From contig CAZUZD010000295.1 in the NCBI GenBank assembly GCA_964624465.1, forward strand, positions 1 through 7,675: a DNA stretch of 7,675 nt, in the 5' to 3' direction. Source of the DNA: CAZUZD01 sp964624465. GTDB lineage: Bacteria > Planctomycetota > Planctomycetia > Isosphaerales > Isosphaeraceae. Numbering within the stretch: the stretch's first letter is position 1; every line of letters begins with the position of its first letter. This document shows positions 1 through 5,898 of the stretch, one piece after another. The notes under the pieces were generated by a model that had not been told where the DNA came from, did not search any database, and saw nothing but the letters and a program-made list of their open reading frames with translations. The translations under genes and the position numbers were made by a program.

Positions 1-2
1 CG

Positions 3-809
3 CTGGTCGTGGCCGAGGCGGGCCGGATCGCCGCGGCCGTCGGCGGCGTGCCCGGCCTGGTCTGCGCCGGCCTGGACCTCTCCGACGACAGCGACCTGTC
101 GCGGCTCGACGCCGACCTCGCCCTGGTCCTGGGCGGCGACGGCACCGTGCTGCACACCGCCCGCCGCATGGGCGACCGGCCCACCCCGGTGCTGGGCGTG
201 AACCTGGGCCGGCTGGGCTTCCTTGCCGAGGTCGACCCTGACCGGCTCCTGGAGCACCTGGCCGACCTGGCGGCCCGCCGCTTCACCGTCGTGAACCTCA
301 TGACCCTGGACTGCACCCTGGCCCCGATCGACGGCCCGACCCGGCGGTTCCGCGGCCTCAACGACGTGGTCCTGCGCGCCGCCCCGCTGTTCACGCTGGT
401 CGAGATCGGCCTGCGGATCGACGGCGAGGAGGTCATGACGTACCGGGGCGATGGCCTGATTATCGCGACGCCGGTGGGTTCGACGGCGCACAGCCTCTCG
501 GCCGGCGGCCCGATCCTGCCGCCCGACGCGCACATGTTCGTGGTCACGCCCATCTGCCCGCACACGCTCACCCAGCGCCCGCTGGTCGACGGCATGCACA
601 AGGTCTACGAGATCACCCCCGGCGGCCGCGGCATCCGGACGTACCTCGTCGTCGACGGCCAGGTGCAGGTGCCGCTCTCGGCCGGCGACCGCGTGATCGT
701 GCGCCGGGGCTCCACCCCGTTCCCCATGATCCGCCTGCCGCACCACAGCTTCTACCGCACCCTGCGCGACAAGCTCGGCTGGGGCACCAACCCACCCGCG
801 GCCCCCTGA
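3..809 (+). CDS. nadK: NAD kinase (5' truncated by window edge)
   Basis: ATP-dependent NAD kinase, a cytoplasmic enzyme that phosphorylates NAD to NADP. The frame is open to the left edge; a GTG at 9 is the first possible start seen, but NAD kinases usually have about 20-40 more N-terminal residues, so the true start is probably outside the window. Numbering from that GTG, the family signatures appear in order: GGDGT at 42-46 (phosphate/ATP site), the NE/D motif as Asn118-Asp119, then DGLIIATPVGSTAHSLSAGG starting at Asp148, the PH..TQRPL stretch near 184-192, and VVDGQ at 214-218. The C-terminal SFYRTLRDKLGWG is also typical. Oddity: the usual Tyr of GSTAY is His161. The 3' end is a TGA at 807-809, and the next gene starts 120 bp downstream on the same strand. 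Identification is firm; only the start is unknown. Confidence 0.95.
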   Translation: MVVAEAGRIAAAVGGVPGLVCAGLDLSDDSDLSRLDADLALVLGGDGTVLHTARRMGDRPTPVLGVNLGRLGFLAEVDPDRLLEHLADLAARRFTVVNLMTLDCTLAPIDGPTRRFRGLNDVVLRAAPLFTLVEIGLRIDGEEVMTYRGDGLIIATPVGSTAHSLSAGGPILPPDAHMFVVTPICPHTLTQRPLVDGMHKVYEITPGGRGIRTYLVVDGQVQVPLSAGDRVIVRRGSTPFPMIRLPHHSFYRTLRDKLGWGTNPPAAP

Positions 810-868
810 ACCCGCCCCCGGCCCGGCCCGGCTGCCCCGGCTAAGAGATCGCCGTCTCGATCGTGTGT

Positions 869-890
869 CTCCGGGGTCGAACGACCGGAG
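869..890 (+). other. Small imperfect hairpin between nadK and the next gene
   Basis: CTCC-GG-GGTC, loop GAAC, then GACC-GGAG: two 4-bp stem blocks that pair with a two-base bulge on the left arm. It lies 60 bp after the nadK stop and about 27 bp before the next ribosome binding site. No T-run follows, so it is not a canonical intrinsic terminator; it may be a leader structure or chance pairing in GC-rich DNA. The rest of 810-929 shows no recognisable promoter boxes. Confidence 0.25.
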
Positions 891-917
891 TCGGCCGTTG
901 TCGGCGAGCCCCGGACC

Positions 918-922
918 GGAGG
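918..922 (+). promoter_or_regulatory. Shine-Dalgarno GGAGG for the 472-aa exported protein
   Basis: GGAGG lies 7 nt before the first of two adjacent ATG codons (930 and 933). The spacing favours the ATG at 930, although the second ATG, at 10 nt, is also possible and would remove only one Met. Confidence 0.7.
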
Positions 923-929
923 CAGTGCC

Positions 930-2348
930 ATGATGCGGACGCGATCACGGACGCGGGCGAGCTGGTGGGCGCTGGGGCTGGTGCTACTCGTCCCCGGGCT
1001 GACCGGGGCACTCATCACGGGCGGGGCCGGGAACACGCCGCTGCCCGACCCGGGGTGGCCGGCGGGGGCCGCGGCGCTGGTCAACCACCCGGGGCGGATC
1101 GCCTGGTGGGAGGGCCCGCCGTTCGGCGGCGGCCAGTGGCACTCCGAGTGCCGCGGCGATGTGGCCGCGCTCAACGCCGCGCTGGCGGCCTTCGCGCGGG
1201 TCGACGTCCCGATCAAGCGGCTCGTCGTGCACGACGGGCCCGGCACCAGCTTCTGGCTGGCCCCGAACCGCGAGCCCGACAAGCTCGCCGCCGCCCGCAT
1301 CGACTGGTCGTTCAGCGTCTGGCTGCCGGCGAGCTGGCAGCAGCTCCGCAAGCTGCCGCCCGACCTGAACCCGACCGCCGGGGCCGACCCCTCGCCCCCG
1401 GTGCAACTGGACGTCTTCACCGCGCAGATCGACTGGGCGCAGGTCGTGGTGCCTGCCGGCCTGACCGTCGACGACCGTCGCCTGACCGCGCACGGGTTCA
1501 CCGCCGCCGACGGCCTCGTGCTCGAAGGCACCGTCACCGACCTGACCACCGGCCGGCCGCTGCCGGGCGCCTCGGTGCGGATCGAGCGGATCGAGCCCCG
1601 CCCCGAGGGCGGCTATGCGTACCCCGTCGTGGCCGAGGCGAAGGCCGATGAGGGCGGCCGCTGGGTCGTGCGGCAGGCGCCGGCCGACTGGGTGCGGATC
1701 GTCGCCGCCGCCGAGGGGTTCGCGCCCCGGGTGGCGGGCCACGGCCGGTACGACGCCACGCCGCGCTGGGAGGCGTTTCCGACCGGCCTGGCGCCAGCCG
1801 CGGCGATCGTCGGCCGGGTGGTGCACGAAGGAGGCGGCCCGGTCGCCGACGTGGCCGTGAGCCTCGCCAACCTCCAGGCCGCCGACCGGCCCGGTCGCTA
1901 CGAGCTGCCGGCCCAGGCCACGGCGACCACCGACTTCGACGGCCGGTTCCGGTTCGACGGCCTGCCCGCCGGCTCGGCGCAGGTGTATGCCGTCAAGGCG
2001 GGCTTCAATGGCCCCGGCCTGGGCGTCCCGGCGACGGCCCCCGGCGACCCGGTCCAGATCGTGCTCGCCCGCTCGTCGCGGCTGGAGATCACCGTCGACT
2101 TCGGCGGCAAGCAGCCCCCCGAGGGGTACCTCGTGCACTTCGAGCCCGAGGGGGGCGAGCGGGTCGGCTCGTACAGCGGCTCCGCCCCGATCGACGCCCA
2201 GCGCCGCCACGCCTTCGACGACGTCCCCCCCGGCCGCTACCGCGTCTGGGCCCGCCCCAACCCCGGCGCCGACACCGAGCAGACCGAGGCCGTCACCGTC
2301 GACCTCGAACCCGGCGAGACCACCGGCGTCACCCTCCGCGCCCGCTGA
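930..2348 (+). CDS. Exported protein with carboxypeptidase-regulatory-like beta-sandwich repeats
   Basis: Predicted extracytoplasmic protein of 472 aa, function unknown. Residues 1-10 are Arg-rich, followed by a hydrophobic stretch at about 11-30 that reads as a signal peptide or uncleaved anchor; there is no lipobox and no twin-Arg motif. Residues ~52-190 form a distinct N-terminal region with Trp59-Trp60, GGGQWHSECRGD at 66-77 (His71, the only Cys at 74), HDGPGTSFWLAPN at 101-113 and a Trp-rich stretch at 126-136. Then come Ig-like units of the CarboxypepD_reg/Cna-B type: ~195-268 (LEGTVTDLTTGRPLPGASV ... GRWVV ... AAEGF), ~291-360 (IVGRVVHEGGGPVADVAV ... DFDGRFRFDGLPAG ... VKAGF), and a more divergent ~384-472 (DDVPPGRYRVWARP). 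I recall similar N-terminal plus regulatory-like architectures in planctomycetes. No catalytic carboxypeptidase domain is present, so a binding or structural role is more likely than an enzymatic one. Good SD and start; the gene converges on the AsmA-like gene. Confidence 0.85.
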   Translation: MMRTRSRTRASWWALGLVLLVPGLTGALITGGAGNTPLPDPGWPAGAAALVNHPGRIAWWEGPPFGGGQWHSECRGDVAALNAALAAFARVDVPIKRLVVHDGPGTSFWLAPNREPDKLAAARIDWSFSVWLPASWQQLRKLPPDLNPTAGADPSPPVQLDVFTAQIDWAQVVVPAGLTVDDRRLTAHGFTAADGLVLEGTVTDLTTGRPLPGASVRIERIEPRPEGGYAYPVVAEAKADEGGRWVVRQAPADWVRIVAAAEGFAPRVAGHGRYDATPRWEAFPTGLAPAAAIVGRVVHEGGGPVADVAVSLANLQAADRPGRYELPAQATATTDFDGRFRFDGLPAGSAQVYAVKAGFNGPGLGVPATAPGDPVQIVLARSSRLEITVDFGGKQPPEGYLVHFEPEGGERVGSYSGSAPIDAQRRHAFDDVPPGRYRVWARPNPGADTEQTEAVTVDLEPGETTGVTLRAR

Positions 2349-2368
2349 GATGAGCGGCCGCCGGCGCC

Positions 2369-2399
2369 GGGGTCCGAAACCGGACCCCAGCCACCCGGC
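2369..2399 (+). repeat. Hairpin repeat, copy A (31 bp)
   Basis: GGGGTCCG, loop AAAC, CGGACCCC, then the tail AGCCACCCGGC. The 8-bp arms pair perfectly. It starts 21 nt after the stop codon of the exported protein. It matches copy B at 2475-2505 in 30 of 31 positions, and the single difference falls in the loop. It could serve as a 3'-end or terminator structure for the upstream gene, but no T-run follows. Confidence 0.8.
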
Positions 2400-2431
2400 C
2401 GGTCGCGGTCGGTGGCGCCAGGGTCGGTTGT

Positions 2432-2457
2432 CCGGGGTCTCGTTCGCGAGACCCCGG
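2432..2457 (+). repeat. Perfect 11-bp hairpin with TTCG loop between the two 31-bp repeats
   Basis: Arms CCGGGGTCTCG and CGAGACCCCGG pair over 11 bp around a TTCG loop. It shares the GGGGTC/GACCCC core of the flanking 31-bp repeats. Its right arm (CCCCGGC, 2452-2458) can instead pair with GCCGGGG at 2463-2469 around a TGAG loop, so two folds exclude each other. Possible transcription end or structured element; no T-run follows on either strand. Confidence 0.7.
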
Positions 2458-2474
2458 CTGAGGCCGGGGACGTC

Positions 2475-2505
2475 GGGGTCCGAAGCCGGACCCCAGCCAC
2501 CCGGC
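2475..2505 (+). repeat. Hairpin repeat, copy B (31 bp)
   Basis: GGGGTCCG, loop AAGC, CGGACCCC, then the tail AGCCACCCGGC: same arms and same tail as copy A, differing by one loop base (A to G). The start-to-start distance is 106 bp. Copies like this inside a convergent gap suggest a dispersed REP-like family. Confidence 0.8.
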
Positions 2506-2596
2506 TGCACGAGGACTCAACGCATCCCCCGGCGATCCAGATGCCGCGATCCACGACATGCCGTCGTGTGTGCCGCCGCACGGGTCCACGCAAGTG

Positions 2597-2611
2597 TCCC
2601 GGCTCGCGGGA
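2597..2611 (-). other. Short 5-bp hairpin behind the AsmA-like gene
   Basis: TCCCG, loop GCTCG, CGGGA. It is the second structure met by minus-strand transcription after the AsmA-like stop codon. Weak alone; it may be part of the 3' end together with the hairpin at 2615-2638. I recognise nothing further in 2506-2596. Confidence 0.25.
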
Positions 2612-2614
2612 TGG

Positions 2615-2638
2615 GAGGCAAGCCCCCCCGGGCGCCTC
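2615..2638 (-). terminator. Candidate 3'-end hairpin of the AsmA-like gene
   Basis: On the minus strand, GAGGC-GCCC, loop GGGG, GGGC-(TT bulge)-GCCTC gives a nine-pair stem with a two-base bulge, beginning 3 nt after the TGA of the 1066-aa gene (2642-2644). The position suits a transcription end or mRNA-stabilising structure. There is no U-tract, so it is not a textbook intrinsic terminator. Confidence 0.4.
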
Positions 2639-2641
2639 GGC

Positions 2642-5600
2642 TCAGCGGCCCGGCTTGTCGGGGTCGCGGCGGTTGCCGAGGCGGCGGACGACCTCGGCGG
2701 CGCGGCGGCTGGGGTCGGGCAGGGGGATGGGGGTGAGCTGCGGGGCGGAGAGCGGGCCGCGGGCGCGGATCACGAAGAGCTTGCCGCCCAGCTCGCGGGT
2801 CAGGTCGCTGACGCCGGGGACGTGCAGGCGCTCGTCGCGGCCATAGAGCGGCTTGAATTGCAGGTCGATGTCGCCGTGCGGGTCGATCGTGCCGTCGCCG
2901 TAGAGGCTGATCGTGTTGCCGGTGATCTTGATCGGGTCGAGCCGCACCAGGCCGTCGCGGATCGCGAACTTGAGGTCGGCGGCGTCGAACGCCGCACGGC
3001 TGGTGCGCGAGAGGTTCAGGAGCGAGGCCAGCCGCAGCACGAACGGCAGCGAGCCGACGTCCCCGTCGGTCAGGTGCGCCTCGCCGGCGCCGTTGAGGCG
3101 GCGGAGGTCATCGCCCACGCCGTTGATCCCGAGCACGCCGCTGACCTTGCCGCGGAACTCCTGCGGGCCGGGCAGCGTCTGGGTGTAGCGCGCCAGGTCG
3201 GCGCCCGTGACCGTGAGCTGGGCGCGGTACTCGGGCGTGGTCGAGAGCCCGAGCTGCAACTGGCCGCGCACGTCGCCGTCGAGGAACTTGGCGGCGATGT
3301 CGCCGAGAGCCGCCTGGCCGCCGCCGACGGTCAGGGGGGAGGTGAAGTCGCGCACCTGCTGCTCGGCCAGGATGAAGCTGTCGAGGTCGACGGCGCCGGC
3401 GACCTCCAGGGTGCGGCCGTCGGAGCGGCCGCGGATGCTGTCGATCTGGCCGTGGATGTGCCGCAAGGGGATCCCGGCGGCGATCGTGTTGTCGTCGAAG
3501 AAGACCGCGGCGTTTTCCCAGGTGCAGACGGCCGGCTCGCCGCTCTGGCCGCTCCAGGCGATCGCCAGGTCGCCGCGGGCGGCGAACGGCTTGCCGTCGT
3601 CGAGCCGCGCCGCGAAGTCGGCCATCAGCGGCGGCATGATCGCCCGCAGCTCGGGGTCGAACCGCAGCCGCTTCAGGTCCAGGCCCTCGGCCCGCAGGTC
3701 GAACCGGCCCGACTGCTCGAGCTTCACCCGGCCGGTGCGGACGTGCGTCTGGGCCTCGCGGAAGCTGAAGGCGACGTCGCGCATCGTGACCAGGCCGTTG
3801 TCGAAGACGAACTCGCCGCGCACGTCCTGCATGGCGGGCAGCTCGATGACCGACCCCGGGCCCAGCCCCGGCGTGTCGGGCGCCGGCGTGATCCGCATCT
3901 TGACCCGCGCCTCGTCCTCGGGCCGCACGACCAGGCGCAGCCAGGTGTTGTCGGGCCGCTTCGGGCCGAAGCCGGCGACGACGTGTGACTCGACCCGGCT
4001 GGTGCCCAGCGGGTTCAGCAGGCTCCAGGTCGCCTGCCACTCGCGCGGCAGGGCCTGGCGGAGCTGCTGGTCGAACGGCAGGCGGTCGGCCACCAGCTTC
4101 ACGTCGGCGGCGAACTTGCCGGGGCCGAGCACGTCGACCCGGCCGCTGGCCGTGAGCGTCGCCTGGCCGTTGCGGCCGTTCATGTCGGTGAAGACGCAGT
4201 GGTCGGGGTGCACCTCGAGCCGGCCGCTGAGCCGCTGCACCGGGTACGGCAGGCCGTTCCAGCGGATGGCGCAGCCCTCGTTCAGGTCGACCACCGCGTC
4301 GACCCGCACGTCGCCGGCCTCGTTGGTCGGGTCGGCCGACGGCCGCCGCGTCATCCGCGCCGTGCCGCGCACCGAGCCGCTGGGGTGGAACTCCCGCACG
4401 GTGGCGCGGATGTCCGGCGGCAGCGCCTTGACGAACGGGCCGTCCTCGTCGATCGGCAGCGCCCCGGCGGCGAACGTCAGGTCGACGAGCGACTTCGGGC
4501 CGGGGTCGAGGATCGTGCCAGTCGCCGTGATCGGCTGGCCGCCGACGACCGACTCCAGGTGCTGCACCGTGAGCGTGCGGCCCGACCAGACCAGGTCGCC
4601 GTGCACCCGCTGGACCTCGAACGGGAACAGGCGGAACCGCAGGCTCACGTCCAGCAGCCGGGCCGCCAGGGTGAACTCCGGCTCGCGCCCGGCCGCCGTG
4701 CGGCGGGCCCGCAGCGCCAGGCTCACCACGCCCAGGTCGGACCGGCCGGCCGCCGCGAAGTCGTCCCAGACCTTCTGCATGTCGGCGGGCAAGCGGCCCC
4801 GCAGGTCGCCGTCCAGCGCCAGCTCGTCGACGGCCAGCTCCAGCGCCATCGGGCCGTGCTCGGGGTCGTTGGCGTCGAACGAGCCCGAGGCGACCCGGAG
4901 CTGGGTCTTGCCGTAATGGCCCTCGGCGCGGCTGATCGTGAGCTGGCCGTCCGCCAGCCGGGCCGCCGCCGAGACGTCGCTGAGCGGGAACGGCAGCTTC
5001 GGGCTCGCCCAGACGGCGTCGCGCAGGTCGAGCCGCGCGGCGTAGTCCAGCGAGCCGTCGCGGCGGCCGCGGAGGTGCTCGATGGCGACGTTCAGCTCGC
5101 CGCCGGTCAGGCCGATCTCCTGCCAGGCCGCCTGCCACTCGCGGGGCAGCCGCCGGCCCACCGCGTCGGTCAGCGACAGCCCGGTCAGGTCGCCGCGGGT
5201 CAGCGACACCTCGCCGGTCGCGGCGTCGAGCTCGCCCTCGAACATCAGCCGCTCGAAGGCGTCGCCCTGCGCCGACCCGGTCAGGTGGAACCGGCCCTCG
5301 GCCTCGGTCGGCTCGAACGTCATCTCGACGTCGTGCAGCACCATCGCCGGGTCGTGGCCGTCGAGCAGCTCGATCGAGCCGTGCGTGATCCGCACCGTGG
5401 GCCGGAGCATCGCCGTGCTCGGCCAGGGGTCGGCCAGCAGCCCCTGCACGTTCCAGCGGCCGTTCTTGCGGCGCTTGAGCCGCAGCGACGGGTGCGCCAC
5501 GATGATCTCGCGGGGCTCGACCTGGCCGTTCCAGAGCTTCTGCGGGTCGCAGCGGATCTGGAGCCAGGGGATCCGCACCGCCTCGTGCCGGCCGCCGTCG

Positions 5601-5842
5601 AGCGGCTGCACCAGCGTCACCATCCGCAGGTCCACCTGCGCCAGGAACGGCCGGAGCTGCACCCGGTCGATCCGGAGCCGCGAGCCGGGCAGGAACTTCG
5701 GGAGGTGCGCGTTGATCACCGCCGTGAGCGTGGCGCTGTCGGTGACGTACGTGTACGCGAAGGTCAGAGCGCCGGCGAGCGTCGCCACCAGGAACACCAG
5801 CGACCAGCCGACGATCCGCTTCCAGCCCAGCCGGGTCCGCAT
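2642..5842 (-). CDS. Large AsmA-like envelope protein (probable lipid-transport family)
   Basis: 1066-aa protein with an N-terminal membrane helix at about 11-32 and a long beta-rich extracytoplasmic body, the plan of AsmA/TamB/YhdP-type proteins, which are thought to be grooved bridges for phospholipid transport between membranes. The N-terminal part (about 33-180: HLPKFLPGSRLRIDRVQLRP, then IIVAHPSLRLKRRKNGRWNV) is typical of AsmA proteins. The C-terminal part (about 915-1030) carries the AsmA-like C-terminal pattern: LNGAGEAHLTDGDVGSLPF, LKFAIRDGLVRLDPIKITG, then LYGDGTIDPHGDIDLQF, and a final GPLSAPQLTPIPLP. In between, a ~120-aa unit opening with LPxxWQ/LPPDhR recurs about five times (starts near 232, 351, 474, 598 and 736). 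The start ATG has a G-rich SD, and 56 bp separate it from the upstream glycosyltransferase stop, suggesting one transcript. AsmA superfamily membership is confident; subfamily and cargo are not known. Confidence 0.85.
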   Translation of the reverse strand: MRTRLGWKRIVGWSLVFLVATLAGALTFAYTYVTDSATLTAVINAHLPKFLPGSRLRIDRVQLRPFLAQVDLRMVTLVQPLDGGRHEAVRIPWLQIRCDPQKLWNGQVEPREIIVAHPSLRLKRRKNGRWNVQGLLADPWPSTAMLRPTVRITHGSIELLDGHDPAMVLHDVEMTFEPTEAEGRFHLTGSAQGDAFERLMFEGELDAATGEVSLTRGDLTGLSLTDAVGRRLPREWQAAWQEIGLTGGELNVAIEHLRGRRDGSLDYAARLDLRDAVWASPKLPFPLSDVSAAARLADGQLTISRAEGHYGKTQLRVASGSFDANDPEHGPMALELAVDELALDGDLRGRLPADMQKVWDDFAAAGRSDLGVVSLALRARRTAAGREPEFTLAARLLDVSLRFRLFPFEVQRVHGDLVWSGRTLTVQHLESVVGGQPITATGTILDPGPKSLVDLTFAAGALPIDEDGPFVKALPPDIRATVREFHPSGSVRGTARMTRRPSADPTNEAGDVRVDAVVDLNEGCAIRWNGLPYPVQRLSGRLEVHPDHCVFTDMNGRNGQATLTASGRVDVLGPGKFAADVKLVADRLPFDQQLRQALPREWQATWSLLNPLGTSRVESHVVAGFGPKRPDNTWLRLVVRPEDEARVKMRITPAPDTPGLGPGSVIELPAMQDVRGEFVFDNGLVTMRDVAFSFREAQTHVRTGRVKLEQSGRFDLRAEGLDLKRLRFDPELRAIMPPLMADFAARLDDGKPFAARGDLAIAWSGQSGEPAVCTWENAAVFFDDNTIAAGIPLRHIHGQIDSIRGRSDGRTLEVAGAVDLDSFILAEQQVRDFTSPLTVGGGQAALGDIAAKFLDGDVRGQLQLGLSTTPEYRAQLTVTGADLARYTQTLPGPQEFRGKVSGVLGINGVGDDLRRLNGAGEAHLTDGDVGSLPFVLRLASLLNLSRTSRAAFDAADLKFAIRDGLVRLDPIKITGNTISLYGDGTIDPHGDIDLQFKPLYGRDERLHVPGVSDLTRELGGKLFVIRARGPLSAPQLTPIPLPDPSRRAAEVVRRLGNRRDPDKPGR

Positions 5843-5851
5843 GGCTCAGCG

Positions 5852-5860
5852 CCCCCCCTC
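5852..5860 (-). promoter_or_regulatory. G-rich ribosome binding site of the AsmA-like gene
   Basis: Minus-strand GAGGGGGGG ends 9 nt before the ATG at 5842. It contains a run of seven G, of which GAGG/GGGG can pair with the anti-SD. It lies within the 56-bp gap after the glycosyltransferase stop and supports the chosen start and co-transcription. Confidence 0.5.
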
Positions 5861-5898
5861 GGTTCGTGACCAGGGCGAGCGACGGCCGCGGCGCGGCG

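Noticed and set aside
930..1030. Twin-arginine or lipoprotein signal in the 472-aa protein
   Set aside because: The Arg residues in the N-region are not paired in an SRRxFLK-like motif, and no L-x-x-C lipobox is present; the first Cys is at residue 74.
2432..2457. Intrinsic (Rho-independent) terminator
   Set aside because: The stem is excellent, but no T-rich run follows on either strand, so I list it as a hairpin repeat instead.
2369..2505. CRISPR array
   Set aside because: There are only two repeat copies with 75 bp between them, that spacer contains its own hairpin, and no cas genes are present.
984..2510. 508-codon minus-strand open frame opposite the exported repeat protein
   Set aside because: It has no recognisable domain and low-complexity composition, and it would run through the hairpin repeats; the plus-strand gene has an SD, signal sequence and domain repeats.
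2412..2846. Short plus- and minus-strand open frames across the convergent gap as small genes
   Set aside because: They read through palindromic repeats, have no SD, and show no protein-like composition.
3108..5138. 676-codon minus-strand frame inside the AsmA-like gene
   Set aside because: It is an out-of-frame shadow, extremely rich in Arg/Ala/Gly/Pro; the in-frame 1066-aa protein is continuous and motif-bearing.
2558..5869. Long plus-strand open frames (about 476, 569 and 556 codons) opposite the AsmA-like gene
   Set aside because: Their translations are Arg/Ala/Pro/Gly/Ser-rich with no domain pattern, as expected for antisense frames of GC-rich genes; the minus-strand frame has clear AsmA-like motifs and an SD.
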